Assembly (NCBI RefSeq): GCF_010669305.1
Contig: NZ_CP048649.1
Location: 2,418,001 to 2,482,000 of the forward strand
Source of the DNA: Aminipila butyrica
GTDB taxonomy: Bacteria > Bacillota > Clostridia > Peptostreptococcales > Anaerovoracaceae
Direction of reading: 5' to 3'
DNA length: 64,000 nt
The position numbers and the translations under genes are program-made. A model generated the notes under the pieces. It was not told where the DNA came from. It worked only from the letters and a program-made list of their open reading frames with translations, and ran no database searches. Numbering within the stretch: position 1 is the first letter of the stretch; every line of letters begins with the position of its first letter. This document shows positions 1 through 8,742 of the stretch, one piece after another.

Positions 1-408
1 GATAACTTAGAAATTCTGGTGGATCGAAATGCGACAGAACGCTATAAAAATGAACACGAGCTGAAAGATAAAATCGATGAATTGTTTGATCGGGGTATCA
101 TATCAGCTGAAGCCATGAACTTTATCCGAGGCCGCTCCATAACCCATACCTATTTAATTATTGATGAAGCGCAGAATTTAACACCAAGACAGGTGAAAGG
201 AATCATTACCAGAGTTGGCAAAGGGACAAAGGTAATCTTGTTGGGAGACCCTCAGCAAATTGACAATCCCTTGTTAGACGAAAAAACCAACGGATTGAGC
301 TATGCATCAGAAAAGATGAAGGGAAGTCCCTTGTGCTTTCAACTTGCCATGCTCCCCAGCGAATGTCTGCGGTCTGAATTAGCATATGACGCAGCCCAAA
401 GAATGTAA
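1..408 (+). CDS. PhoH-family ATPase, C-terminal part (5' end outside window)
   Basis: The reading frame is open from the first base, so this is the 3' end of a longer gene. The visible part contains LIIDEAQNLT, the Walker B segment of PhoH-like P-loop ATPases, followed by the sensor-like segment VILLGDPQQIDNPLLD. The fragment ends with the short tail LAYDAAQRM. PhoH proteins are cytoplasmic nucleotide-binding proteins. The form with a long N-terminal PIN domain (YlaK type) is common in Firmicutes, but the N-terminus is not visible here, so the PIN domain cannot be confirmed. A strong terminator follows directly. Confidence 0.8.
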   Translation, partial: DNLEILVDRNATERYKNEHELKDKIDELFDRGIISAEAMNFIRGRSITHTYLIIDEAQNLTPRQVKGIITRVGKGTKVILLGDPQQIDNPLLDEKTNGLSYASEKMKGSPLCFQLAMLPSECLRSELAYDAAQRM

Positions 409-415
409 TAGATAG

Positions 416-455
416 AAAATAAGCCAGCAAGTATAAAAACTTGCTGGCTTATTTT
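416..455. terminator. Bidirectional Rho-independent terminator
   Basis: A perfect 17-bp inverted repeat (416-432 and 439-455) with a 6-nt loop. The outer arms are A-rich on one side and T-rich on the other, so it can serve both the PhoH gene (+) and the amidase gene (-), which converge here. Confidence 0.9.
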
Positions 456-496
456 ATTGATGCTGCTCTTTCTCAACGAATACGCTTAAGATCTGA

Positions 497-1897
497 TTAT
501 TCACTATGGGATTTTAAAAATTTCACAATGCCGTCCGCATTATACCGTGCTACTTTGTCTCTCCATTCATCGCTTTTCAGCAATTCGATTTCTTCAAGGT
601 TTGTATAGAATCCGTGTTCAATCAATACCGCTGGCATATTGGTATTTTTAATGACATACAGATTTCCTGTTTTAACACCCCGGTTACGAATACCGATTCC
701 CGGGAAATTGGCATCGGCGATGGCTGTTGCCAACTGGTTGCTGAGCACACTTCCTTCATAGTGATAGATTTCCCACCCATTTGCGCTTGTCCATTCGTCC
801 CCGTTACCAAAAGCATTGGCATGGATGCTCACAAAGATATCTCCATCCGAATTGTTTGCCTCTGCACATCTGTTGGCAAGACTAGGGTCTGAATCATCCT
901 CTACGGTAAGAATGACTTCTACGCCTTCGGCTTCCAGGTAACGCTTCATTTTATTGGCAACAGCCCGGTTAAACTCGTATTCTCGCAATATGCCCTGTGG
1001 GCTTCGTTTTCCAGCTGTCGATGAGCCATGGCCAGGATCCAGCACAACGACCAACTTTCCGTCCTCCATCGGGTTAAAATAAGTACTTAGCGTTTTAAAG
1101 GCAACTTTTAAGGTTTTTCCGTCCGCAGACAAACTGACAACAGGGGTTGACGCTTCTTTTAAGTCACACACAACTCGGGCAGTGTTTTCACTGTAAGCAG
1201 CTGTTCTTACTGCCGTTAAGGGAGATGATTTCTGGTTATAAGTCAAATCGGATACTTGTGAATCAGCCAGAAAATTCTTCACATCCAATACAAATCGGTT
1301 GGGGGTAGTCAACATGGTGGTCACGTAGCCCTCTGACGATTTAATCGCTTCTGACAGTTCAATAGTTACAATGGTATTCTCCTTTTTTGAGTTTCCCTCT
1401 TTCAGGGAAACGGCGGTGATATTCCCTTTGATTTCCGGTTTTACCTCAGGATCTCCAGCCGATGAAATGGTAACAGTCCTGCTGGAATCAATCCAACCGA
1501 CGCGGAATCCCAGTTCCTCTGCAACAAATCGCACAGGAATCACCGTTCTCTCGTTTTTTATGATGGCCGGAACATCCAGCGTTTTCTTCTTGCCATTTAC
1601 GGTGGCGGTCTTGTCATTGATTTTAAGAATGACAGTTGTCGTGTCGTATTTTACCGTAACGGTATAACTGTCTTGATCCCATTTCACCGTTCCGCCAAGG
1701 GACTCGAAAACTGCTCTTGCCGGAACAAGGGTTCGATCATTCTGGATAAAAGGCATCACGTCTGCTGATACTTGCTTATTATTTATTACCAGATTAACGT
1801 CTGTTGTATTTGTTGCTGCGTCAACGGTTTGCCCCGTCATTGCACAGAAAAGTATTATAAATATAAATACCGCTGTGAAATTTAGTCTTTTTGTCAT
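497..1897 (-). CDS. Secreted N-acetylmuramoyl-L-alanine amidase (stalk domain + AMIN + Amidase_3)
   Basis: A 466-aa exported peptidoglycan hydrolase. Domains in order: an N-terminal signal peptide (about residues 1-27); a copper-amine-oxidase-N 'stalk' domain (about 30-150, with FIQNDRTLVPARAVFESLGG and a second RTVIPVRFVAEELG repeat); an AMIN-like region (about 155-270); and a zinc amidase domain (about 280-463). Zinc ligands are visible: His in DPGHG, Glu in LREYEFN and His in SIHAN. The late Glu in VLIEHGF is the likely catalytic residue. It should cleave the bond between MurNAc and L-alanine outside the membrane. AAGGGG lies a few bases before the start. It has its own extended -10 promoter, so it is probably a single-gene unit. 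Confidence 0.93.
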   Translation of the reverse strand: MTKRLNFTAVFIFIILFCAMTGQTVDAATNTTDVNLVINNKQVSADVMPFIQNDRTLVPARAVFESLGGTVKWDQDSYTVTVKYDTTTVILKINDKTATVNGKKKTLDVPAIIKNERTVIPVRFVAEELGFRVGWIDSSRTVTISSAGDPEVKPEIKGNITAVSLKEGNSKKENTIVTIELSEAIKSSEGYVTTMLTTPNRFVLDVKNFLADSQVSDLTYNQKSSPLTAVRTAAYSENTARVVCDLKEASTPVVSLSADGKTLKVAFKTLSTYFNPMEDGKLVVVLDPGHGSSTAGKRSPQGILREYEFNRAVANKMKRYLEAEGVEVILTVEDDSDPSLANRCAEANNSDGDIFVSIHANAFGNGDEWTSANGWEIYHYEGSVLSNQLATAIADANFPGIGIRNRGVKTGNLYVIKNTNMPAVLIEHGFYTNLEEIELLKSDEWRDKVARYNADGIVKFLKSHSE

Positions 1898-1942
1898 AAG
1901 AGTCCCCTTTTTGTATCACAAATCATCAATTTACTCTTACAG

Positions 1943-1951
1943 ATTATAGCA
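1943..1951 (-). promoter_or_regulatory. Extended -10 promoter of the amidase gene
   Basis: On the minus strand TGC precedes TATAAT (TGnTATAAT), about 45 bases upstream of the amidase start. No good -35 is seen at 17 bp, which fits an extended -10 promoter. Confidence 0.5.
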
Positions 1952-2060
1952 GAAAAAATGACAAAAATCTATTTCTATCACCAAATGGTAACACGACTGA
2001 CATATAAATGTTATACAATTCGTCCCGATGTCTTTCTGACCAGACTATATTTTCCAGCCG

Positions 2061-2951
2061 CTATCTCTTCTTCCCTCGTTCTACAGAAAGTAAATATTTT
2101 TTCACCCCCAGCCAAAAGAAACCTACTTTTATATCTTCCAGTGGAACTTGCATATGCGGCAAAAGCATTTCTGACATGTCTTCTAAGCAGTAGCCTTCTT
2201 TTATTATCACAAATTTACAAGTCCCTGGTTGCAAAGCTTTACTGGGGCAACCATAAATACAGTTTAAACATAAATGGCATTTATTTTCAAAGGTTGGTAC
2301 ACCGTTTATCATGGTTATATTCCCGGCAGGGCAGTGTTTAGCACACCAGCTGCAACCAGTGCACGCCTTTAGAACCTGTATCCGTTTACCCCAAAAGCGC
2401 CCTGCTGGTTTTTCCAGTTCTCCCATCACAGAAAACAACCTGTCAATCCATAGGGGCTTGCCTGTCTGTTGTATACCCGATAATAAGTCTTCTGTGATTT
2501 GTTGAACGGCTTTTGGCAATGCCTGCATCAGCAGATAAGGTAAGGGGCTTGGTGCAGACGCCATCCAGTTGGAGGGCATCACAATCATTTTATCATATCG
2601 AACCTGATAGCCTTTTTCCCTCAGCCCCTTTATGCTGCTCACGCGGCAGGCGGTATTGGGGCAAACCTCACCGCCGCCGGAAACCGAAATCACCGCCGCG
2701 TCCCCGGTATCTACTTCATTTAATTGAGCAATCCACTGATAAACAGCTTCTGGTGCATTAAAGGCATGAACAGGAAATAACAAAAGAAGCAAGTCACCAG
2801 CCGTTGGACAAGCAATTGGTCTGTAGGTGATTTTTTCAAGGCTGCATACACAACCTTTAGATTCCAAGTAGCTTTGAAAGGTCTTTGCAACCAGTTCGGT
2901 ACTGCCGGTGCCGGAATAATAGGCAATTCTGATATTGGTGTACGCGTTCAT
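2061..2951 (-). CDS. EFR1-family flavodoxin-ferredoxin fusion protein
   Basis: A 296-aa cytoplasmic electron-transfer protein. The N-terminal half is a flavodoxin-like FMN fold starting IRIAYYSGTGSTELVAK, with the phosphate-binding loop SGTGST. The C-terminal part (about residues 190-240) carries two 4Fe-4S cluster motifs, CTGCSWCAKHCP and CHLCLNCIYGCP. This arrangement is the EFR1 type found widely in anaerobic Firmicutes; its physiological partner is generally unknown. The second of two adjacent ATGs is chosen because it has the better spacing from GAGGAGGGA. It follows a pentapeptide-repeat gene by 33 bp and is probably co-transcribed with it and the GNAT gene upstream. Confidence 0.88.
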   Translation of the reverse strand: MNAYTNIRIAYYSGTGSTELVAKTFQSYLESKGCVCSLEKITYRPIACPTAGDLLLLLFPVHAFNAPEAVYQWIAQLNEVDTGDAAVISVSGGGEVCPNTACRVSSIKGLREKGYQVRYDKMIVMPSNWMASAPSPLPYLLMQALPKAVQQITEDLLSGIQQTGKPLWIDRLFSVMGELEKPAGRFWGKRIQVLKACTGCSWCAKHCPAGNITMINGVPTFENKCHLCLNCIYGCPSKALQPGTCKFVIIKEGYCLEDMSEMLLPHMQVPLEDIKVGFFWLGVKKYLLSVERGKKR

Positions 2952-2984
2952 CATTCCCTCCTCTAATCTTGCTTAATGAATAGA

Positions 2985-3821
2985 CTATGCTCCGTCTGCC
3001 GACCAAGAGGCCGGACGAGAAATACCTGCTGGAAGTATAGTCTTCGAATTTCCTCTCGCTCCGTTAATTTGCATCTGTGTCAAGAAAATACTGGTGCTTA
3101 AGTCCGTATTCTTAATATTTGTGTCGCGCATATCAGCCCCTAAAAAGTTTGTACCTTGCAGACTGCAGCCTTCGAGATCTGCGGCAATCAGCAGGGCCAT
3201 ACTGAAATCTTTATGATTGAGATTTGCATGCTTGAAGTTTTGTGCAAAGTAATCTCTATCTATTTTTCCCTTAGCGTTTACAGCCATTATGTGGCTTACT
3301 TGCTTCAATATTTTATTAACATCTGTTCTGTAGCTTTCCATATCCAAATGCAGGATTTCTTCAGCAGGCAAACCGGTCAGCCGTTCATTTTCCCAAATCA
3401 GGGATTTAATATCCGATTCAAGAGCTTCGGCAGCAGGCAGGGATAAGGCCTCAATCAAATACCATTCCATTTGGTGAAGTTGAAAAACAATCTGAAAAAC
3501 TTGAAAAATCTTGCTGCCATGATTTGAATTGCTTTTCCAATCAACTATAGGAAAACAATTTTGCGTTACTTTTTGTCCCGCTCCAAAGCAGTCATAAGCT
3601 AAACACCCCCGCAAATTTTTGCTTTTTAATGTGGTATGTATATCACAGCGAAAATCTGGCCTTAAATATTGACAGGGTATTCCGGCCTCTTTGTTTGCCG
3701 GAAATCCATCTGTTTTCATACAGTATAAAGCCACACAACATAAGCCGCTGCATTGTTCACAATCAATTTTCAATGTATCTTTTAAATCAGAATACCTCTT
3801 GTCTATTATCCTTTTTGTCAT
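2985..3821 (-). CDS. Cys-rich pentapeptide-repeat protein
   Basis: A 278-aa protein. The N-terminal ~80 residues contain a dense cysteine cluster (CEQCSGLCC, then CQYL, FRCDIH, RGCLAYDC) that looks like a metal or Fe-S binding module of the YkgJ type. The C-terminal ~70 residues are pentapeptide repeats with the A(D/N)LxG pattern (FKHANL, AADLEG, TNFLGADM, TNIKNTDL), which form a right-handed beta helix. The start MTKRIID is chosen because GGAGGAAG sits directly upstream; the longer frame would run into the preceding acetyltransferase gene. The biochemical function is not known. Confidence 0.75.
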   Translation of the reverse strand: MTKRIIDKRYSDLKDTLKIDCEQCSGLCCVALYCMKTDGFPANKEAGIPCQYLRPDFRCDIHTTLKSKNLRGCLAYDCFGAGQKVTQNCFPIVDWKSNSNHGSKIFQVFQIVFQLHQMEWYLIEALSLPAAEALESDIKSLIWENERLTGLPAEEILHLDMESYRTDVNKILKQVSHIMAVNAKGKIDRDYFAQNFKHANLNHKDFSMALLIAADLEGCSLQGTNFLGADMRDTNIKNTDLSTSIFLTQMQINGARGNSKTILPAGISRPASWSADGA

Positions 3822-3837
3822 TCTTCCTCCCCAATAT

Positions 3838-4575
3838 CTATCTGTCGGCCAGCTCATATGTTATATAAGGCCGATCCAGATGGTACCCTAGCTTCTCCGC
3901 TAACGCGACAGAGCGTAAATCATGAGCATCCCAGTGAGGATATATGTTCCTTTCTAAACAGGTTAAAATCAGCTTGGCTCCACATACTGTGGCGAGCCCT
4001 TTACGCCTGTATTCTGGTTTTGTGTCGATTTCTATTTCAATGCCTTCGTCATACACCGCATAAGGAGATGCACCTGCCACCAATTTTCCATCATGCAAAA
4101 TTGCTGTGCCCACAGCCCTGTTCTGATAATGACAGAAATTTTCAAACTGAGAGCACAAATCAACAGACCAGGATTCACTTTTGGCCATTTCAAAAATTTC
4201 CTGGTCAAACAACTTTAACTCATAACAGGAATCCAGCTTCTTGATATAACCATTCAGCATTTCCACATCAAATGCATTGAACTGATTTTTTATTGCGTAG
4301 CGAAAAAATTTCTTTACTTTGTTCCCATAAAACCCTTCGATTAGCTGCTCCCAAGGCTGATCTTTAGGAATCAGCAGCTTTGAGCCGCTTATTTCGCGTA
4401 ATAGCTCACGACTTGGCTCCCCTGCAAAAAAGCAAAAATCACCAATATCAATAACTGCTGAAGTGGGATTTTCATCGTTATCTGCAATGAGATTCCCCAT
4501 ATAGCCCTGTAAACAGGACCATATTAATGCTTCTTCCCAGCCATTAAACAGTGCCGCTGCTTTTCTTCTGTTCAT
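3838..4575 (-). CDS. GNAT family N-acetyltransferase (ZmaR-like)
   Basis: A 245-aa acetyltransferase of the two-part GNAT type. A variable N-terminal half precedes a C-terminal acetyl-CoA domain with the pyrophosphate-binding motif YRRKGLATVCGAKLI and the following segment YPHWDAHDLRSVALAEKLGY. These proteins transfer an acetyl group from acetyl-CoA to an amine; the substrate here cannot be told. AGAGGAG lies before the start. It is the first gene of a likely three-gene unit with the pentapeptide and EFR1 genes. Confidence 0.82.
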   Translation of the reverse strand: MNRRKAAALFNGWEEALIWSCLQGYMGNLIADNDENPTSAVIDIGDFCFFAGEPSRELLREISGSKLLIPKDQPWEQLIEGFYGNKVKKFFRYAIKNQFNAFDVEMLNGYIKKLDSCYELKLFDQEIFEMAKSESWSVDLCSQFENFCHYQNRAVGTAILHDGKLVAGASPYAVYDEGIEIEIDTKPEYRRKGLATVCGAKLILTCLERNIYPHWDAHDLRSVALAEKLGYHLDRPYITYELADR

Positions 4576-4630
4576 ATCCGCTCCTCTTATTTCTCCGTTA
4601 AATAGAAACTCTTTTTAATTTTATCTTATA

Positions 4631-4683
4631 AACAAAAGAAGTCAATCCCTTTTGGAATTGACTTCTTTTAAGTAATTTAGCAG
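4631..4683. repeat. Dispersed hairpin repeat, copy A (also acts as terminator)
   Basis: A 15-16 bp inverted repeat (arms 4634-4648 and 4654-4669, core AAAAGAAGTCAAT) with A/T runs on both sides. It lies between the GNAT gene and the end of the iron operon. A near-identical copy with matching flank (AAGyAATTT(c)AGCAG) lies at 19376-19430. In this position it can terminate the long iron operon. Confidence 0.75.
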
Positions 4684-4736
4684 ATTATATATAGCGGTTT
4701 ATATTCAATAGCCACTATATGATTATTCATAATTAC

Positions 4737-5129
4737 TCATTCGCATTTTTGTTTTTGCCTATATATCTTCAGGTACTGGTGCATTGATTGTAAGCTTTCC
4801 AGACTAATGTTATGTTCAAAGCTGCATGCATCTTTTTCTGCAACAGATGGCTCAATGTCCAAGATTTCATTGAGAAAGGTATGGATAATATTGTATCGAT
4901 TAGTGATAAGCTCAGCCTGTTTCAGTCCTTTAGGTGTAAGTGCTAAGCTGTAATATTTGTTTTTAGTGACTAATCCTTTTTGAGACAAGATATCCGTTGC
5001 ACGGCATACACTCGCTTTGGTGACACCCATTTTAGATGCGATATAACTCGCTCGTATAACCCCTTCTTCACGGTAGAGGATATAAATTGTTTTTAGATAG
5101 TTTTCCATTGCAGCAGACAACTTTTCCAT
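4737..5129 (-). CDS. DtxR/MntR-family iron-dependent repressor (last gene of iron operon)
   Basis: A 130-aa metalloregulator without an SH3 tail, the short form of the family. The N-terminal winged helix is residues ~5-65 (ASYIASKMGVTKASVCRATD recognition region). The dimerisation/metal region follows. Cys102, Glu105 and His106 match the DtxR primary-site ligands by both order and spacing. The position of DtxR Met10 / MntR Asp8 is Asn10, and the usual His of the second site is Tyr79 with His83 nearby. Cys102 rather than Glu argues for iron over manganese. It is the promoter-distal gene of the iron operon, 82 bp after an ABC ATPase gene, so it probably closes a feedback loop on the palindrome at 14808. 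Ribosome site: AAAGGTGAT. Confidence 0.88.
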   Translation of the reverse strand: MEKLSAAMENYLKTIYILYREEGVIRASYIASKMGVTKASVCRATDILSQKGLVTKNKYYSLALTPKGLKQAELITNRYNIIHTFLNEILDIEPSVAEKDACSFEHNISLESLQSMHQYLKIYRQKQKCE

Positions 5130-5211
5130 TTATTTTATCACCTTTTACCACACCGACGCCGTTTATTTATATAATTTGTTTAAGAAAACAATTTATTACG
5201 TTTTCCCTGAC

Positions 5212-5916
5212 TTAGAGCTCTGTAGAAAATTTTGCGCAAGTATTAAATGGTACTCCTTCCGTTAACTTTCCTGATGCCATAGTCAACACTCTATTAGCAA
5301 ACCCCAACGTATCCAGTTCATGTGTAACAGTCAAAATTGTTGTGCCGTTTTTGTTAATCCGCGCAAAAATCTCCATGATCTCTTTCGTTGTCTCTATATC
5401 CAAATCGGAAGTTGGTTCATCAGCAATAAGAATATTGGGCTCATTCATCAGTGCTCTTGCAATGAGGACACGACGAAGCTCGCCACCGGAGAGCTGAGAA
5501 GGAAACATATCTGCAAGATGAGATATCCCTACTTCATTAAGAAGAAAGGATGCTCGCCCAGAAGCATCTCCTTGTCTCTTGAAAAGGAAATATGGCAGTT
5601 TAACATTCTCAAATACAGTCAGATTGGAAAGTGCCCCGAAGCCTTGGGGGATATATCCCAATTGAGAATTTCTAATCGCCGATATTTCATGGTCTCTCAA
5701 GCTGTAGAGCTCGGTCCCCTCCAACTTGATACAGCCCGACGTGGGCCTCAAAAGCCCAGCAACAATATTGAGAAGAGTGCTTTTCCCGCTTCCTGAACGC
5801 CCGATAATGCTGACAAAATCACCTCGCTCAATGGATAAGTCTACGTTGTCCACCGCCGAAAAAACGTTTTCCCTACGCTTATATTCTTTACTTAATCCTT
5901 TTATTTCAAACAGCAT
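5212..5916 (-). CDS. ABC transporter ATP-binding protein (MacB/LolD type), iron operon
   Basis: A 234-aa nucleotide-binding subunit. Motifs: Walker A GRSGSGKST, Q-loop near YIPQGF, signature LSGGE, Walker B ILIADEPTSDLD and switch His in TVTHE. Sequence and length match the MacB/LolD group, which powers FtsX-like permeases that move or extract substrates at the membrane surface rather than pumping across it. Its start codon overlaps the stop of the permease gene by one base (TAATG), so the two are translationally coupled and should form one complex. Confidence 0.92.
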   Translation of the reverse strand: MLFEIKGLSKEYKRRENVFSAVDNVDLSIERGDFVSIIGRSGSGKSTLLNIVAGLLRPTSGCIKLEGTELYSLRDHEISAIRNSQLGYIPQGFGALSNLTVFENVKLPYFLFKRQGDASGRASFLLNEVGISHLADMFPSQLSGGELRRVLIARALMNEPNILIADEPTSDLDIETTKEIMEIFARINKNGTTILTVTHELDTLGFANRVLTMASGKLTEGVPFNTCAKFSTEL

Positions 5917-7127
5917 TATTCCCCCTCCTTCACCGTAGTATAGATCTCCGAGCTTCCTATTTTAATTGCAGCATAAGCTGAAGCAAGTGGACCGACCGTA
6001 AAAGAGATCAGAAAGCTCATCGCCGCCAAGATGGATAAAGCTCCCCGTGAAGGCTGTAAGTAGGGTAGTCCTAGCAGTGAGCTGATATAGGTGCTGAAAG
6101 GGAAAACGACTAACGCTGCCGCTATCATTCCAGCTAGGCTGCCCAACAGGCTGACCAAACAAGCTTCACAAAGAATTAGTCTGACTAACTTGCTCTTTGT
6201 TGCCCCCAAAACCCTAAATATACTGAATTCTCTTTTCCTGCTATTTAGGGTAACAGAGAATACAATAATAAGGACACCGACTGCCAACACCCATAGGATA
6301 ACCGTTAGCAAGAAAATATAGCTTGTCAGTCCCTGTAGATTGCTGGAAATATCATTCATCATATTTTTTGCCACAACTACATGTACATTCTCTTTGGCAT
6401 AAGTCTGGAGTATGTTGTTTGCTACATCCTTTACCTCGTAGCCGTTTTTAATTTTTACCATGATGGACGAAATTAAATCGGTATTTTCTGCAACTGGATG
6501 TGCTTGCAGTCTCTCCGATTCCCGTGCCACCTTTTTTGCCGTGGAAAGATTCATAAACACAGAAGTATCAAACCCCATGCCCGTTTTCTCCAAACGACCG
6601 GCGATCAAGAAGTTTTGATCGAAGAATCTAAGCTTTTGTCCTACTTCCGCATTAATGCTGCTGCCGATTACAATTTGACCATCTGCAAGGGAATCTTTAA
6701 GCGAGCTTGACATCCATGGCTGGATGACAAAGTCTGTCTCGGGGTCAAAGCCAATGAGCTGAAGGGGATAAGCACAACACCCAGCGCTAAGTGTGGCAAT
6801 ATAAAGCTGGGGTGATGCCGCTTCCACCCCTTCAACACTGGCTACTTTTTCCGTGGTATCCACATCGAAGTAAAAAGTACTGGGTTCTCCTCGGAGTAAG
6901 GCACTTTGAAGATTCCCTTCATATCCATAGGGCACAGCAAGAATATCCGCACCCATTCTTTTTGACAGATTATCCATGCCATTCTCCAGGCTTTTTGACA
7001 ACATGGTCCCGCCAAAAAGGACAAAAGCGAAAATAGCTACGATAAGAATCAGTCCGGTGGATCGAAACGGCTTGCGCTTTAGGTTATGAATAGCGATGCT
7101 AACAGTTGTTAATGGCTTGTTGTCCAT
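5916..7127 (-). CDS. FtsX/MacB-like ABC permease, iron operon
   Basis: A 403-aa membrane protein with the MacB topology: one N-terminal transmembrane helix (about residues 20-45), a large extracytoplasmic domain, and three C-terminal helices. The cytoplasmic segment KREFSIFRVLGATKSKLVRLI is the FtsX coupling motif. The start MDNKPLTT is chosen because AGGAGAG lies six bases upstream; the longer frame would be mostly out-of-frame overlap with the DUF4418 gene. It overlaps that gene by 19 bp and couples to the next ATPase gene. Confidence 0.9.
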   Translation of the reverse strand: MDNKPLTTVSIAIHNLKRKPFRSTGLILIVAIFAFVLFGGTMLSKSLENGMDNLSKRMGADILAVPYGYEGNLQSALLRGEPSTFYFDVDTTEKVASVEGVEAASPQLYIATLSAGCCAYPLQLIGFDPETDFVIQPWMSSSLKDSLADGQIVIGSSINAEVGQKLRFFDQNFLIAGRLEKTGMGFDTSVFMNLSTAKKVARESERLQAHPVAENTDLISSIMVKIKNGYEVKDVANNILQTYAKENVHVVVAKNMMNDISSNLQGLTSYIFLLTVILWVLAVGVLIIVFSVTLNSRKREFSIFRVLGATKSKLVRLILCEACLVSLLGSLAGMIAAALVVFPFSTYISSLLGLPYLQPSRGALSILAAMSFLISFTVGPLASAYAAIKIGSSEIYTTVKEGE

Positions 7128-7561
7128 TTGTTCTCTCCTGTATTTTTGGAACTCCGTCTCCAAAGATAAATTATATTTGCAGAACAAGTTACTAGTATTA
7201 AAATCTGGATTACAATCAAGGCTGGAAAGGTTGTCATCTGGCAAGCCATTGTAGCCATCTCACAGCCCCCAATCAGGACAGTAGGGATTAAAATTCCTAT
7301 AATGCCTGTCAACGCTGTCATCATACTGATTCCCAACCGGATAAGCGGAGCCTTGACAACAACAAGCAGCAATCCGCCACACAGAACTAAAAGGCCGATG
7401 CCAATTTCAGCCTGTCCAGACCAGAAGCATTTCATTGGCACCATACCACCCGCTGCGGTTTCAATAGTTTTTGAACAAGTTTGGAAAATGCAGACTGGCA
7501 CAAGTGCTGTCAATAATCCTAAGACAGCAACAACGATGCCAGACAATAATCTATTTTTCAT
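7109..7561 (-). CDS. DUF4418 family membrane protein, iron operon
   Basis: A 150-aa protein with four predicted transmembrane helices. The family pattern is visible: MKCFWSGQAEIGIG after the first helix and GGCEMATMACQM in the loop before the last helix. The paired Met/Cys/His-poor loops (MKC; CEMxxMxC) could bind a metal, but this is inference. DUF4418 proteins occur beside MacB-like ABC genes in anaerobes. Ribosome site AGGAGGCAATT. The gene sits between the FMN-binding lipoprotein and the second permease. Confidence 0.82.
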   Translation of the reverse strand: MKNRLLSGIVVAVLGLLTALVPVCIFQTCSKTIETAAGGMVPMKCFWSGQAEIGIGLLVLCGGLLLVVVKAPLIRLGISMMTALTGIIGILIPTVLIGGCEMATMACQMTTFPALIVIQILILVTCSANIIYLWRRSSKNTGENKWTTSH

Positions 7562-7597
7562 ATAATTGCCTCCTGAAAGTTAATTTTGACTAAAGTA

Positions 7598-8044
7598 TTA
7601 TTCTTTTGCCTCCTTAAGGGCATTGCTCACAGCTTCATTAAATTGATTGAAGGCAATCGTCGCACCAGATACGGCATCTACATCCTCTAGCTTTTGATTT
7701 TCTACCAGCGCCTGTGCATATTGATTCATGGCTTCGACCGCCAGCTGTGCCTTGTCATAATAATCCTTATTAGAAATTTCACCGTTTACCTTCCCGTAAT
7801 TTTCGTCTTTCACCGTTCCGTCTTTTTGCCAGGTGACATATTGGCAATCGGTTATTACATTATCTTCGATAGTAATTGTTGCCTCACCATAGGCTCCCCG
7901 GTCATCCTCACTGCTTTGGCCGGTATACGTTCCTGCGGTATAATCTACCGGATTTCCTGCCTCGTCGGACGGTTCGCCGCACCCGGACAGCAGCCCCAAG
8001 GTAAGGGCAAATACAGCCACCACAGAAATAATCCTTTTTTTCAT
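7598..8044 (-). CDS. FMN-binding domain lipoprotein, iron operon
   Basis: A 148-aa exported lipoprotein. The signal peptide ends in the lipobox LLSGC (Cys about residue 22). The mature part is a single FMN-binding domain (PF04205-like) ending in DAVSGAT, the motif in which ApbE-type flavin transferases attach FMN covalently to the threonine. No apbE gene is in this window. The position inside the iron operon suggests an extracellular redox role, for example ferric/ferrous cycling or handing electrons to a membrane partner; that is inference. In related P19-type operons, thioredoxin-like genes occupy a similar place. Confidence 0.88.
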   Translation of the reverse strand: MKKRIISVVAVFALTLGLLSGCGEPSDEAGNPVDYTAGTYTGQSSEDDRGAYGEATITIEDNVITDCQYVTWQKDGTVKDENYGKVNGEISNKDYYDKAQLAVEAMNQYAQALVENQKLEDVDAVSGATIAFNQFNEAVSNALKEAKE

Positions 8045-8061
8045 CTAATGCACCTCCTCCA

Positions 8062-8727
8062 TCATGGCTTATTCTGAACAATCCTCGCAACTTTGCCATG
8101 CTCCAATACAACGGTTCGCTGAGCTTCCTCGGCAACTTCCGGATCGTGGGTAACAACCACGATGGTGCTGCCCTCTTTGTGAAGCTGCTTGAAAATATCA
8201 ATCACGATACCCTCATTTGCTTCATCCAGGTTTCCTGTAGGTTCATCTGCGAGAATGAGCATCGGATAGTTGATAAGTGCTCGGGCAATACACACCCGCT
8301 GCTGCTCCCCACCCGAGAGCTGACTCGGCAAGTGTTTGGCTCGATCTCCTAACCCAACGCGTTCCAGTGCCTGCAAGGCTTCTTTTTCATCCGGCATGCT
8401 ATGATAATACTGTGAAACCATTACATTTTCCAACGCTGTAAGGTAGTTAATTAAATGAAACTGCTGAAAAATCAGTCCAATCTTATCCCGACGGATATTG
8501 GTTAAACTTTTAGCACTTTCCTTTGAAATATTTAAGCCATCCAGTATAACAGAACCATTTGAAGGCTTGTCCATGCACCCAATGATGTTCATCATGGTGC
8601 TTTTCCCCGATCCAGAAGGACCCATGATTGCCAGCCATTCCCCCTGGGAAACTTCTAGATTAACATTCTGCAATGCCTTCACATTACCATAGATTTTTGA
8701 GATGTCTTTAAGCTCCAATAAATTCAT
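8062..8727 (-). CDS. ABC transporter ATP-binding protein (MacB/LolD type), iron operon
   Basis: A 221-aa ATPase. Walker A GPSGSGKST, signature LSGGEQQRV, Walker B LILADEPTGNLD and switch VVTHD are intact. It follows two permease genes closely (15 bp) and corresponds in position to the ATPase of the Campylobacter P19 iron gene cluster. It should drive the heterodimeric permease encoded just upstream. Confidence 0.92.
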   Translation of the reverse strand: MNLLELKDISKIYGNVKALQNVNLEVSQGEWLAIMGPSGSGKSTMMNIIGCMDKPSNGSVILDGLNISKESAKSLTNIRRDKIGLIFQQFHLINYLTALENVMVSQYYHSMPDEKEALQALERVGLGDRAKHLPSQLSGGEQQRVCIARALINYPMLILADEPTGNLDEANEGIVIDIFKQLHKEGSTIVVVTHDPEVAEEAQRTVVLEHGKVARIVQNKP

Positions 8728-8742
8728 AAATGTTTCCCTCCT

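Noticed and set aside
7128..7244. N-terminal extension of the permease at 5916-7127
   Set aside because: The extra 39 codons lie inside the DUF4418 gene in another frame, and a good ribosome site supports the shorter start.
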